32,109 bases of DNA from Chara braunii (GCA_003427395.1 BFEA01000568.1:32971-65079), one strand, 5' to 3'; shown: positions 1 through 9,260, counted from the first letter of the stretch. A program made the numbers and translations. The notes: generated by a model not told the origin, from the sequence alone.

Positions 1-128
1 GTTGTTGTAGGCGCCAGGGTCCAAGCTGATTTACAGCAGGTACTTGTCATCGGAAAGAAGAATCCCGCTTGGTGATAGCTCCGAAACATTTTCAGCAATG
101 TTAGGGCCGTGTACTGGCGGTTTAAGAG

Positions 129-206
129 CATGTCAGCCATTGTCAGACACTGTCAATGTCAGAGAATGTCAGAGCATGTCCAAGGACATCGGAGCATGTC
201 GGCGGT
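129..206. repeat. Degenerate short tandem repeat with ATGTC core
   Basis: The motif (A/T)TGTC recurs every 9-12 bases, as in CATGTCAG, TTGTCAGACA, AATGTCAGAG and CATGTCGG. I see no coding signal beneath it. It is probably a degenerate minisatellite. Confidence 0.6.
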
Positions 207-340
207 TGTCGAAGCCATATGGGGTCTGGACACATATGGCCTCAGTTATGTCAGTCCTGACCTCCTCTGACGACTGCTGACACAACTCTGCAGACCCCTC
301 ACGGATACTCTGCACACCACTCAACGCGACTTCTGTTATC

Positions 341-556
341 AAGTCAAACTCAGCAAAGTCAAACTTAGCGAAGTCAAACTCAGGAATGTCAAACAGATGC
401 AAGTCAAACAGCAGGGGAGGCAAGTCAAACAGCAGGGGAGGCAAGTCAAACAGCGGGGGATGAAAGTCAAACACCAGGCGAGGCAAGTCAAACAGAGTGA
501 AGGAAAGTCAAACACCAGGCGAGGCAAGTCAAACAGAGTGAAGGAAAGTCAAACAT
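341..556. repeat. Minisatellite with AAGTCAAAC core
   Basis: About a dozen copies of AAGTCAAAC (or ATGTCAAAC) are spaced 12-22 bases apart. Spacers alternate between CAGCAGGGGAGGC-like, ACCAGGCGAGGC-like and AGAGTGAAGG-like segments. The last part has a higher-order period of about 41 bases (the pair ACCAGGCGAGGC then AGAGTGAAGG occurs twice). Open frames here exist only because the repeat lacks stops. Confidence 0.85.
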
Positions 557-1154
557 TGGAAATGTCATCATCGATCTTTGTCCTCAGCTGTTCTGCTTCC
601 TAACCGCACTGCGTCCTCCTGTGGTCCGAAAAGAACACCCTTGCCTTGAGTCTAAGGGCAAGACTATGCTCTTTATGGTTGACCAATTAACCACTAACGT
701 CTTCACCCGAATAGAATGCCTGGTAATCATGGCCGTATGGGGGCTGGAAGTTGGCACCAAATACAGCTATATCGACCGGGGTGAAGATGGGAGTACGGTG
801 GGGACGAACCTAAACTTGTGGCCATACAGAGGCCAGGTTGTTGATGTCCTGGCCTGACTGCTGCCTGTCAGTTCACATTCAACGAGGAAATGTCAGCAGC
901 TAAAAATCGCCTGTGGCGGATGGGTGGGAAGTACCTTCACAGCACCAACATCATCTCGGCACCAACGAACCTCACTGATTATTATGCAACCTCAATCAAT
1001 ATCCCCCCCCCATCTCCGCACCCCCCTGCAATATCTCCCCCACCCTTGTTTACAAAGTAGGCGGAAATCACCTTTTTCTTTCTTTTTTCTTTTTGGGAAC
1101 GAACCCAGATCACAGAAACGACAAAAACGGCTAAAAGGCAGTTACAGAATGGCA
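557..1154. other. Intergenic stretch, no recognised gene
   Basis: A 78-codon open frame on the plus strand (621-857) matches no family I recognise and lacks supporting context. The rest holds C-rich runs near 1007-1040 and a T-rich run near 1075-1095. I see nothing else. Confidence 0.5.
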
Positions 1155-1455
1155 ATCAACAGGCCTACCCTCTTCCCCTGAATACAGTGTACGGTCATTA
1201 TAACAGTATTTAGACTGAAAGATACCCCAAATACAGCTACAATGACTGTACGTTGTATTCGGGGGAAGAAGGTAGAGCTCAGCTGGTACACCCCTGAACT
1301 GAACTGTTGAAATGCAGACCTGAGTTCGAATCCCAGCGGAGTCACCGCAGTGAAAGTAACTCTGAATTTACCGGGGGCCGGCCATCAGTTCGCAGAGGAG
1401 TCATTTTCCTGGGGCCTTCACCTTTATTAAAAAAAAAAAAGGAAAAAAAAAAAGG
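1155..1455 (+). repeat. tRNA-derived SINE copy 1, interrupted by a MITE
   Basis: A tRNA-like head is present: A-box-like GAGCTCAGCTGGTA (1275-1288) and B-box GAGTTCGAATCCC (1322-1334), 33 bases apart as in pol III type 2 promoters. The body continues through ACTCTGAATTTACC and ends in an A-rich tail (1430-1455). The head is split: ATCAACAGGCCTA lies before the MITE at 1168-1272 and GAGCTCAG follows it. Two relatives in the window (22213 and 30996) have the uninterrupted head. No functional tRNA cloverleaf is apparent. Confidence 0.7.
1168..1272. mobile_element. TA-flanked MITE family A, copy 1
   Basis: A 105-bp element with terminal inverted repeats of about 33 bases: CCCTCTTCCCCTGAATACA at the left and the complement of CCTTCTTCCCCCGAATACA at the right, both continuing toward GTCATT. 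TA lies on both sides (1166-1167 and 1273-1274). TA target duplications are typical of Stowaway/Tc1-mariner-type MITEs. There is no coding capacity. It sits inside the A-box region of SINE copy 1. Confidence 0.8.
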
Positions 1456-1489
1456 GCTGGCAACAGTGCTGGAACACCAAAGCAGGCTA

Positions 1490-1603
1490 ACATCTTCCCC
1501 CGAACACAATGCACATTGATAACGAATGTAACGAATGTACACAAGCTATCTTTCCGGCCCGATGCAGGCAAAATGAGGGCGCTTTGTGTTCGGGGGAAGA
1601 CAG
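1490..1603. mobile_element. TA-flanked MITE family A, copy 2
   Basis: A 114-bp relative of the element at 1168. The left end contains CATCTTCCCCCGAACACAA; the right end is the complement of CTGTCTTCCCCCGAACACAA. TA flanks both sides (1488-1489 and 1604-1605). The interior differs from copy 1, so mainly the terminal repeats are conserved. Confidence 0.75.
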
Positions 1604-1640
1604 TAGGCTTTGATGACAAACAGGCTTAGCAATCTTTCTT

Positions 1641-1680
1641 TCCTAAAATGCACTAGTCTTTCCTAAAATGCACAAGTCTC
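1641..1680 (+). repeat. Short tandem duplication, 20-bp unit
   Basis: The unit TTTCCTAAAATGCAC followed by (T/A)AGTC is present twice back to back. No further significance seen. Confidence 0.6.
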
Positions 1681-1778
1681 TCAAGCCCTCTCCACTCCTC
1701 TACTATCACGTCGAATGTCAGTGTTGCACACACGCCATACTGATACGGTCATCTCGCTCCTCCTTTTTCTCTGTCGTT

Positions 1779-1924
1779 AATCACTATCTATCCTTGCAGG
1801 CACAGCAGCAGTCTGCCAGTCGTCCCACCATGCGTACAAGATGATCCGTTCAATCACTATCCATCCGTGCAGGCACAACAGCAGTCTGCCGGTCGTCCCA
1901 CCATGCATACAAGATGATCCGTTT
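1779..1924 (+). repeat. Tandem duplication, 73-bp unit
   Basis: Two adjacent copies (1779-1851 and 1852-1924) begin AATCACTATC and end GATGATCCGTT, differing at a handful of positions. This is a local tandem duplication with no recognised coding meaning. Confidence 0.8.
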
Positions 1925-2242
1925 GAGGTTGGTCATCATGGATTCATTTTTTCGCCGTCACTTGTCGTTGTCTCTGACCTGCATGCCATCCGCAGGTGTC
2001 ACATCACACGTTCACAATCGATATCATTTTATTGCTCGCCATTGCTGTTTCTCTCTTTAAGCCGAAACCACATTTCTCTCGCGCCTCGTGCGGTTTGAAT
2101 TTGCAGCAGCGTAAATGCTTTTCTTCCTGCCTCGTGTGAATACATACCCATCCCAGCACGATCGGCTTGCTGATCGCTCCCGCAACGCGTTCCCACATTT
2201 GGAGAAGCCCGAAGCAACCGTTTACGCCGTTTACCGTTGCTC

Positions 2243-2500
2243 CACAAACCATTCGCTTGTGTGCGTATGTATGTCCAATCCGAGAATCGAACACGACCTA
2301 CAGCTTGCCAGGCAAATCTGTAACCGTAACCAACAGGCTCACAAACCATTCGCTTGTGTGTGTATGTCCGACCCAAGAATCGAACACACAACCTACGGCT
2401 TGCCAGGTGGAAACCTAACCCAACAGGCTCACAAACCATTCACTTGTGTCTGTCTGTATGTCCGATCCAAGAATCGAACACACAACCGGCGGCTTGACCC
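2243..2500 (-). repeat. Three tandem tRNA-like (SINE-head-like) units
   Basis: Three imperfect units start at 2243, 2340 and 2430 (spacing 97 and 90). Read on the minus strand, each carries GTTCGATTC (plus-strand positions 2284-2292, 2377-2385 and 2471-2479), the core of a pol III B-box. The two complete inter-unit segments also carry an A-box-like GAGCCTGTTGG about 35-45 bases upstream. Each unit also holds a conserved CGAATGGTTTGTGAGCC stretch. They do not fold into an obvious intact tRNA, so tandemly amplified SINE heads or degenerate tRNA genes are the likely reading. Confidence 0.5.
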
Positions 2501-3804
2501 CGGCAGATACCTACCTACCTACCTAACCATGGCTAGAGAATCTCTCGCATTCGCTTCCACACTCACACCCATCGACATTTCACGAATACCCCTCCCTCCA
2601 TGCATAATCCGCATTCGGTGAAGCACAGACCAGTCAAAAAATATTCTTCGAGCCTATATATATGGATAACATAATATTACATTCCTTGACATTTATTGCC
2701 CCCACTCCCACAGACAGATGCTCGGCAATTCAGAACTCCAATGAATGTGTCTAGGCATATACCCCACATTCAGAAGAGACACCTCACACTGTTTCTCGCT
2801 CGTCTCTTCGGCGACCCACCTCACACCCGTTTATTTTTCCTGATGCTCTCGCCCATCCCGCCACTTGAGAACCCCTAATGAATGCATCAAGGCAGGAATA
2901 TAGCCCGCATTCAGAAGACAGACCTCTCTTTTTGGCTTTGCTTTCTAGGAAGTGCAAGTGCATCCAGACAGTTGACTGACTCTCCTCTTGACAATGGGTC
3001 AGATCCCATTACCCTGGATAATTCAAATCTCACCCTCGATTACGAAGATCAACGGTCAGAAATGAACAATAGGGGCTAGTGGGATCTGGCCCAATATCTC
3101 TATGTTGGACTTTGAAACTTGCGATTCGTTTCGGAGTCGGAATCACGATCTGGACAAGGGATATTTTTTATTTTTTTATTTTTTTTTATCCCACCTCTTC
3201 TTTTTTTTTCTTTCGAAAGAACGTAACAAAGTGTCGCGCGAAAGGTGGAGGCGCAGCGCACGGATAGGTAACAGAAAAACGCGACCCCGCATGCCCTACT
3301 ACTTCTGTGGGACTTCTCTCTCCTGAGTCCTAACTGAGCGGTGCTATCTTGTGGCACCTCCAGGATCCAACGGCAACGGCCTGCACATCAGGAAAACTGA
3401 AAAGAAAGGGAAAAAAAACAAGGGCACCTTCTTTCACGGCGCAGGGTACGGAGGTGGCGTCTTTTTTTTTTTTGTTTTTTTTTTTGGAAGAACTACCAGT
3501 AGCTCAAATCGCTCTCGCGCTGCCACGTACTAGGCTGTTCCCACTTCTTCAAAAAAAAAAGACAGGGCCACCTCCGGCTCTCGTGGAAAAAGAACCGGGA
3601 TCCCCAAAAAATTACCAAAACGTGCCTCGCCTGTAAGAAGTGGGACCAGACTCTACGCACATATTACTCGGACAGCAATCGAAAGTTTTTCAAAGTCTAA
3701 AAGAGAGTCGGGCAACGGTCGGGAGGCGATTCCCAAAACACAAACTTGGCTCAGCTGTCAGTCATACTGACTGAGTGGGCTGACCTGTTTGTTTGGCAAA
3801 GCAG
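2501..3804. other. Intergenic stretch with poly(T) tracts
   Basis: Contains a degenerate duplication (CCAATGAATG...ACATTCAGAAGA near 2739-2780 against CTAATGAATG...GCATTCAGAAGA near 2876-2920), interrupted T-runs near 3165-3215 and 3461-3486, and an A-run near 3551-3560. I see no recognisable gene. Candidate frames are short and run through homopolymers. Confidence 0.5.
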
Positions 3805-3808
3805 GCTA

Positions 3809-3913
3809 CCCTCTTCCGCCGAACACAACGCACCCTCATTTTGGCAGTATCGGGCCAGAAATATAGCTTGTATACATTCATTTTTAGGGTGTGTTGTGTT
3901 CGGGGGAAGGCGG
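3809..3913. mobile_element. TA-flanked MITE family A, copy 3
   Basis: A 105-bp element. The left end is CCCTCTTCCGCCGAACACAA; the right end is the complement of CCGCCTTCCCCCGAACACAA, extending to GCACCCT-like sequence. TA is on both sides (3807-3808 and 3914-3915). Its left flank, GCAAAGCAGGC, resembles that of copy 2 (CCAAAGCAGGC), so the repeated unit may be longer than the terminal repeats. Confidence 0.78.
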
Positions 3914-3960
3914 TAGCAGAGGATTGGAAGCTTCACCAGAGGGGTTATTGAGGCTTTGAG

Positions 3961-4080
3961 GGCCTCACTACACTACTCTCCACATGCACAAAAGACAAAA
4001 AACTTGGCAATGTATCTTTCCATGTTCTAGAGGAAAATTCGGTCTCATTTTGGACATTTGGAGCGTAGTGGAACGAGGCC
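3961..4080. mobile_element. MITE family B, copy 1
   Basis: A 120-bp element with imperfect inverted termini of about 26 bases. The left reads GGCCTCACTACACTACTC; the complement of the right reads GGCCTCGTTCCACTACGC, and both continue toward CCA(C/A)ATG. The interior contains TCCATGTTCTAG and TCTCATTTTG, shared with the copy at 19823. The flanks CTTTGAG and CTTCGAG may be a decayed target duplication. No coding capacity. Confidence 0.7.
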
Positions 4081-4161
4081 CTTCGAGTATGGATGGCAGT
4101 TTGACTCAGCAGGCCAGACGGTAGTGACAGTTTAACCGGCTCGCTCACAAGCGATTGACCA

Positions 4162-4338
4162 TGCCATCACCGCATATATATCGTCACAAACAGAACTGCC
4201 CAGTAAACCGTAGGCAGAGAGAGAGAAGAGGACAACAAACAAGGGGCTGTGACAATCTGCCATCACCGCATATATATATACATATACATATACATATGTA
4301 AATATATACTTATATATAGTCAAACAGAGCTGCCCGGG
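4162..4338 (+). repeat. Tandem partial arms of the AT-rich foldback family
   Basis: GCCATCACCGCATATATA occurs at 4162 and again at about 4259. The segment ACCGTAGGCAGAGAG followed by AGAAGAGGACAACAAAC occurs near 4207-4240 and again inside the adjoining palindrome. A TA-rich stretch (4266-4320) separates them. This is a duplicated arm of the element at 4339-4561. Confidence 0.65.
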
Positions 4339-4561
4339 AAACCGTAGGCAGAGAGGGAGAAGAGGACAACAAACAAGGACCTGTGACAAACTGTTTCGTC
4401 GGAGTTTCACCGACTCATATATACATATATATTGTCACATAACTATATATATATGTATATATATCGTCAAACATGTATATATATGAGTAGGTGAAACTCC
4501 AACGAAACAGTCTGTCATAGCCGCTCGTTCGTGTCCTCTTCTCCCTCTCTGCGTACAGTTT
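4339..4561. mobile_element. Long AT-cored palindrome (foldback-like element)
   Basis: The left arm begins AAACCGTAGGCAGAGAGGG and runs through ACTGTTTCGTCGGAGTTTC and CGACTCATATATAC. The complement of the right arm gives AACTGTACGCAGAGAGGG, ACTGTTTCGTTGGAGTTTC and CTACTCATATATATAC. Arms are about 90 bases each around a TA-rich centre. Related arm sequences occur at 4179-4260, 27745-27815 and 30437-30520, showing a dispersed family. No open reading frame. It could be a foldback transposon or a palindrome grown by replication slippage. Confidence 0.65.
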
Positions 4562-5010
4562 ATAACTTTATATATAAATATATATATATACAATATATAT
4601 CGTATGTATATATAAAATCTTATGCTGCATGATTTTTAATTGGACGAGACGCTCGAATAATATTTTTTGACCGAATCGATCAAATTGACTGGTCAAAAAA
4701 TGGCTTCTGTAGCCAAAAGCCTGACGACCTGGCTGTCAATACTGTCGATGCCGTTTCTGCCTCTCCATTATCCTCGTTCTCCTCAACGACCCTCTGCTTT
4801 GCGGCCTCATGCCCTCCCTCTTTCACAAAAGACGCTACGCTCCAACCACCGCTATCTCCTACGACCCATCTCCGTGGTAAAACGCACACGAGAGCCACAC
4901 ACAGGGGAGTGGAGGGGCTTTCACAGTTGCAAACATGTTCGCAACGATGCACGCCAAGCAAGTCTAGGCATGCATGCAGGTGGTCAGCAGATGAGGAGTC
5001 TCCGGGGTAG
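4562..5010. other. Intergenic stretch downstream of kinase 1
   Basis: Starts with TA-rich sequence (4567-4625). Long frames on both strands continue into the GAG tract and are explained by it. No recognised gene. Confidence 0.45.
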
Positions 5011-5096
5011 GAGGACTTGGAGGAAGAGAAGGAGGAGGAGGAGGAGGACGAGGAGGAAGAGGAGGAGGAGGAGGAGGAGGAGGAGGAGGAGAAGGT
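5011..5096. repeat. GAG/GGA trinucleotide microsatellite past kinase 1 stop
   Basis: A nearly uninterrupted (GAG)n tract on the plus strand, beginning about 56 bases beyond the kinase 1 stop codon. In the kinase transcript it would be a CTC-rich 3' tract. The paralogue at 28433 has a similar tract at a similar distance. Confidence 0.9.
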
Positions 5097-5151
5097 GGTA
5101 GTCATGCTAATCACTAACTATTTCTCATATGCTGCTTACTCTCAATCATAC

Positions 5152-6621
5152 CTATCTTGCGGAGACCTCTGTCAACATCTGGATGAGAGTGGTAGGTGAG
5201 TGCGGCTCTTCACAGCCATCGTCGTCCACTCCATCGGTTTCCACTGCCAACGTCATCCGCGCTCGCTCCCTTTTCCGCAGCGGAGTTTCGCCAGCACATT
5301 CTTTGGTCTCTGGAGATGCACCCGTGGAGCACGCTTCCATTGACAGCCCCGACGAAATGGTTGACGACCTTCTTCCCATCGACGATGCCCTATGGACGGA
5401 TGTTGCCTGCGATGGCCAGCGCATCAAGAAAGGGCTGCTCCCATCCATCGGCCGACTACTAGCCCGCCCGCTGACGGAACCGGACGATTGTGCATCATCC
5501 ATCATCTCCTCCTCACTCGGCGTGCTCAGTGCGGAGTCCCTTATCATCTCTAGAGTGGACCACACAATCGTCATGCTAGGGCGCCGTCTCGATGAGTCAG
5601 TGCATCTGAGAGCAAGCTCAATGTACTCGTCCATCGCCTGCCGAGGATACTTCCCTGTCAGAGTGGGGTCGATGAGGTCGCACACTCGTTTGTTAGCGCA
5701 ACATGACTTCATCTCATTGATGATGTGTTGGCCTTTCCACGTCGGGCTCTTCGCTGTCACGATTTCTAAAAGGACAACACCAAAACTATAGACATCCGAT
5801 TTCTCCGACACCTCACTGCTGACGCAGAAGTCGGGATCCATGTAACCGACGGTACCCCGCACGGAGATTGTGGCACGAGAGCCCTCCGTCGTTGCCGGTC
5901 GGCAAAGTCCGAAATCTGCCACTTTTGCGACATAATTATCGTCCAACAGAATGTTGGAAGACTTGATGTCACGATGGATAATCGGCGGATGAACATGAGT
6001 GTGAAGATATGTAATCCCTGCCGCCGAGCCAATAGCGATGTTGAGACGCTCAACCCAGTCGAGAGGTCGCTCGCGCTTCCGCGAGAGGTTTCGCCGTAAG
6101 GTGCCTTTTGCCATATACTCGTACACAAGGATCTTCTCGCCGGCCTCATTGCAGTAACCGAGCAGCTTTACCAGGTTCTTGTGATGGACCTGTGACAGGA
6201 GTTCGACTTCGGCCAAGAACTGAGCATTCCCCTGCTCAGACTGACGCTTCGCCCTCTTCACTGCACCCTTCCTCCCACCTGGCATGTGCGCCTCAAACAC
6301 CTTTCCAAAGCCGCCGACTCCCAACAAGCGTTGCTTGCTGAAGTTGTCTGTCCATTGCGACAGTTCAGCGAGCTTGAATTTCTGTGGGCCGCTGCTGATC
6401 GACGACGGGCTCAGCAGTTCGTTGTTCCCGCCGCCGCCGAAATGGGCATGGAGATCCGGTGTGGCAACAGCAGCCACATCTTTTCCCAGCGACTCGTTCC
6501 CAGAGGTGACGGTATGGCTGACAGTAGACTCCGGCTTTTTTTTCGCTCTGCACAAACTTCTAAGCAAAGCCAGGAGACACATTACCATCCGCTCACCCAC
6601 AACTTCAAGAGAGCGACACAT
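5152..6621 (-). CDS. RLK/Pelle-type Ser/Thr kinase 1 (canonical catalytic motifs)
   Basis: A 489-residue single-exon reading frame. The protein kinase domain spans roughly residues 96-362: glycine loop GVGGFG (101-106), ATP-anchoring Lys122 in AVK, helix-C Glu near 138, HRD at 216-218 with Asn223, DFG at 236-238, GTVGYMDP (256-263) and DVYSFG (276-281). It is therefore an RD kinase predicted to be active. VHHKNLVKLLGYC and PPIIHRDIKSSNILL are typical of the plant RLK/Pelle class; by motif it most resembles the LRR-VIII and RLCK-IV groups, which is my impression only. Residues 12-27 are hydrophobic then basic but too short for a clear membrane span, so it may be a cytoplasmic kinase. The tail (about 365-489) is Ser-rich and ends QMLTEVSAR, shared with kinase 2. 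The frame stays open upstream without a Met back to about 6681, so 6621 is the earliest ATG; Met12 and Met14 are alternatives. Confidence 0.9.
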   Translation of the reverse strand: MCRSLEVVGERMVMCLLALLRSLCRAKKKPESTVSHTVTSGNESLGKDVAAVATPDLHAHFGGGGNNELLSPSSISSGPQKFKLAELSQWTDNFSKQRLLGVGGFGKVFEAHMPGGRKGAVKRAKRQSEQGNAQFLAEVELLSQVHHKNLVKLLGYCNEAGEKILVYEYMAKGTLRRNLSRKRERPLDWVERLNIAIGSAAGITYLHTHVHPPIIHRDIKSSNILLDDNYVAKVADFGLCRPATTEGSRATISVRGTVGYMDPDFCVSSEVSEKSDVYSFGVVLLEIVTAKSPTWKGQHIINEMKSCCANKRVCDLIDPTLTGKYPRQAMDEYIELALRCTDSSRRRPSMTIVWSTLEMIRDSALSTPSEEEMMDDAQSSGSVSGRASSRPMDGSSPFLMRWPSQATSVHRASSMGRRSSTISSGLSMEACSTGASPETKECAGETPLRKRERARMTLAVETDGVDDDGCEEPHSPTTLIQMLTEVSAR

Positions 6622-7032
6622 GCCACACGTCTCAAAAACTGAAAGCCCAATCCGACGATGGGAGTAACAAGGAATTCAGTTGGCCAACCAATACATAGAG
6701 TCGAGCAAAGCGAATTGACACACAATCTCTCCTCCTCCTCCTCCTCCTCCTCCTCCTCCTCCTCCTCCTCCACTTCCTTCTCTTCGTTCACTGCCTATCC
6801 TCTTTCTCCTCTGCGTCCTCTGCGGTACATAACACATGTTCCGCAAATCCGCCGGTGTTTGATGCAACTGACTCAATTTGGCAAGTCGATGTGCTGCTTC
6901 TCAGAATGCAAATCGTTGAAACAAATCTCTCCTCTCCCCTTCCTTCTCTCGTCTGTCCTGTTCGCCCTCACCCTCTACGTCTTCCTCCTCCACCTCCGCT
7001 CCTCCTCTGCTCCCCTTCTGCTTCTTTCTTGG

Positions 7033-7063
<31 letters not shown>

Positions 7064-7122
7064 CTCCTCCTCCTCCTCCTCTACTTTCTATTCTTGGTCT
7101 TCGTTTTTGTATCGTTGCAGTC
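6622..7122. other. Kinase 1 upstream region with CTC-rich microsatellites
   Basis: Holds (TCC)n at 6729-6770 and again at 7035-7082 plus C/T-rich sequence between. This is the 5' side of kinase 1. I see no convincing TATA element. Open frames here are artefacts of stop-free CTC repeats. Confidence 0.6.
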
Positions 7123-7288
7123 TCCTTTGCCTCGTTAGAAGCATGCTCCTCTTCCTCATGTATCGAATACCACCCACGTCACCATCCTGGCTAGGTACAG
7201 GTCCTTTACCTTGTTAGAAGCATGCTCCTCTTCCTCATGTATCGAATACCACCCACGTCACCATCCTGCCTAGATACAGGTCCTTTCC
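7123..7288 (+). repeat. Tandem duplication, 79-bp unit
   Basis: Two near-identical copies (7123-7201 and 7202-7280), with about 8 bases of a third. Landmarks are GTTAGAAGCATGCTCC and CACCCACGTCACCATCCTG. Only a few substitutions separate them, so the duplication is recent. Confidence 0.88.
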
Positions 7289-8010
7289 CTCTCTGGATAA
7301 ACCAACCAGCAGCCGTCCAGATGCAAACGATCCGGCCTCAAAATCGACAGACTTGAATTGTGCACTTTGCCATTTACGACTTCGGAACTAGATCATCTGC
7401 TTACCCACCTTGTCTTCTGCTTCAAATCCACCAAAATACAAACTTCTGGCCAGCCAGTAGACTGAGTAGAGAGACAGTTCTTTTTTTTTTTTTTTCTGGT
7501 GACACACACTGCTGATCTTGCAATCTCCGTACTCCGATAAGAACGAAGAAAGTCGAGTCGTCACGGTGGTAAAACCTTTAAAAAAACTTGAAAGTTGAAA
7601 CCTTTGAAAACTCGAAACGTCCGAAAACTTGAGACCTTCAGAAAGTTGTGCTTCAAAAATATGTACACGCACTTGTCAAACTCACTGCGGATAAGCTGCG
7701 GCATAGCGTTCTTGGAAACGTAGTACAGAGATTGGTGGTGTGCAACTTGTGTGTGCGGCGAGTTGTCGATAAGGTAAAAGGTTCCAAAAGTTCAGCTCAC
7801 CAGAAACATGGAGAAATTTCCCTGCAGGATGTCTCTGAAATTCTCTGAATCACAGATCACACACAAGTTTTGCAGATATTGCAACTTTCTTAGTACATCA
7901 ATGGGTCTCAGGCCCTTGGTAATCTTGTTCGGAAAATAAATAAATAAATAAATAAATAAATAAATGAATAATAATAGTAATAAAATAACGTTCATGAATA
8001 ATTTGTTTTC
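7289..8010. other. Intergenic stretch left of the LTR element
   Basis: Contains a T-run (7482-7495) and an (AAAT)n microsatellite at about 7936-7967, immediately before the 3' LTR. Near 7570-7640 there are loosely repeated GAAA(A)CTTGA- and GAAACCTTT-type words. No recognisable gene. Confidence 0.5.
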
Positions 8011-8865
8011 CAATCATCCGGGTTCCCAATCAGGGCTCAACCTTGCAAACACACACAAAGAGCATTCACATGAGAGTCCACACTTGGGATGCCAAGCCGA
8101 GATACAATCAACGCATGAAGAAACCGTCACCAAAATATTATTTTTGTACAAAGGAATCGTCCAAGTCACCAGCGGTCCTGCCGCGCACACACTCTGCGCT
8201 CAACTCGTACACCAGCTATGGCTCTACTCTCTCTCTCCCTCTCTCTCTCTCTCTCTCACTCACTCACACTTGTCTCTCTTCGCTTGTATCTCTCTCTCTT
8301 CGACCTGGATCGTAACCCTGGATACACCCACTCAGATAAGCGCACAGCTTGGCGGCTATGGCCGCCTGACTCCTACTTCGCTACCCTTGCTATGGAGTAT
8401 CTCGCGCGCCTTCTTCCTCCCCCAGGCGCGATGTGACCAAGTCGCCTCAACGCACAAGCAGCAGCAGCGCTTCCGCATCTTGCAACTGAGCAAGTGATGA
8501 GCTGCTGCACTGTAGCAGCTAAGTATAGAACTGGACGTGGCTTGGCCTGCTTCAGGCCGGTACTGGTCGGACGCAGCCTGTCTGCTGCAGTCATTTGGTC
8601 AGCCCGGTTGCTTCCGGACTTTCCTGGGACATGCTGCAAAAATAGGACTTGGGACTGGAGTGGACTTTTCTTGTTGGGTACCGGACTGACTTCTAACAAC
8701 CTGCGACGGTTCAGTACAAACACCTATGGGCCTCTCTGACGCTTCAACCTACGGACCCTAGGACAGCCTGGGACCAGGACCATCTGGGACTGGGCCCAAA
8801 TAGGACTGAGACAATTTGGGACCACGGAACCGGGACTCCGGATGTCTGCAGCATTCATCCTTTCA
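8011..8865 (-). repeat. 3' LTR of the retrotransposon
   Basis: Homologous along its length to 15785-16597: for example CCACACTTGGGATGCCAAGC, TGGATCGTAACCCTGGATAC, CTTGGCGGCTATGGCCGCC and GATGTCTGCAGCAT occur in both. On the minus strand it begins TGAAAGGATGAATGC. The opposite edge (CAATCATC on plus) lacks a clear canonical CA end. It contains a (CT)n stretch at about 8226-8300 and the short hairpin GGCGGC-TATG-GCCGCC (8351-8366). Confidence 0.85.
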
Positions 8866-8880
8866 CCCCCGCGGGCCTAA
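8866..8880 (-). other. Candidate polypurine tract next to 3' LTR
   Basis: On the minus strand GCCCGCGGGGG directly precedes the TGAAAGG start of the 3' LTR. This is the expected place for the plus-strand priming tract of an LTR element. It is short and not pure purine, so the assignment rests mainly on position. Confidence 0.45.
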
Positions 8881-8911
8881 TTTGGAGGTCCTCCGAGAAA
8901 AGTTCGCACTT

Positions 8912-9260
8912 TTAGTGATCGTAGATGCTTAGTCCTCTGCGTGCCCTCTCATGGTAAGCGACAATATGACGGGTAATCTCAATCAACTCATCCCTGGTGA
9001 ACCAGAGATTTTCAGCGGGATCCTGGTAAGCAGATTGAACCTTGTATTGCCTTTGGGGCCTCCCTCTGCGACCAGTGCAGAAGGTGTCTTCAACAACAAT
9101 CCAAATTATGAAATCATAGCGACCATCCATATCAGTTGGAATCATCGAGCGATGAAAGGGAAACTGGTCATTAGACACACAGAGAAGTAATTTGGACGCG
9201 TGGAAGACCGGGTAAGTATGCAGATGGGCCGGAATCTCAACACTATAGGAGGGGCCATCC
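8912..9260 (-). pseudogene. Integrase C-terminus with chromodomain-like segment (remnant)
   Basis: Minus-strand translation contains HTYPVFHASKL, the usual closing motif of Ty3/gypsy integrase. It is followed by a chromodomain-like stretch with RGRPQRQYKVQ, a hydrophobic residue, then ENLWFTRDELIEI and a stop at the 8912 end. The pattern RQYxVxW...E..W....L is that of retrotransposon chromodomains; here the residue after KVQ is Ser where Trp is common. Such domains guide integration to particular chromatin in the family. Part of a dead element. Confidence 0.65.

Noticed and set aside
341-556. CRISPR-like array
   Set aside because: Repeats of about 9 bases with short, themselves repeated spacers in a eukaryotic context are a minisatellite; no cas genes are present.
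1275-1334. Functional tRNA gene
   Set aside because: Pol III boxes are present, but no clear acceptor stem pairing or anticodon arm is visible and related copies share a non-tRNA body with an A-rich tail, so SINE is the better call.
2115-2621. 168-codon plus-strand frame
   Set aside because: It runs through three tandem tRNA-like units and its internal repeats are those of the DNA; no protein family is suggested.
4667-5114. Opposing 144-codon frames with poly-Arg or poly-Ser ends
   Set aside because: Both end in the GAG microsatellite and show no domain; they are repeat artefacts.
5129-5791. 220-codon plus-strand frame
   Set aside because: It is antisense to the kinase 1 coding region, which carries unmistakable kinase motifs.
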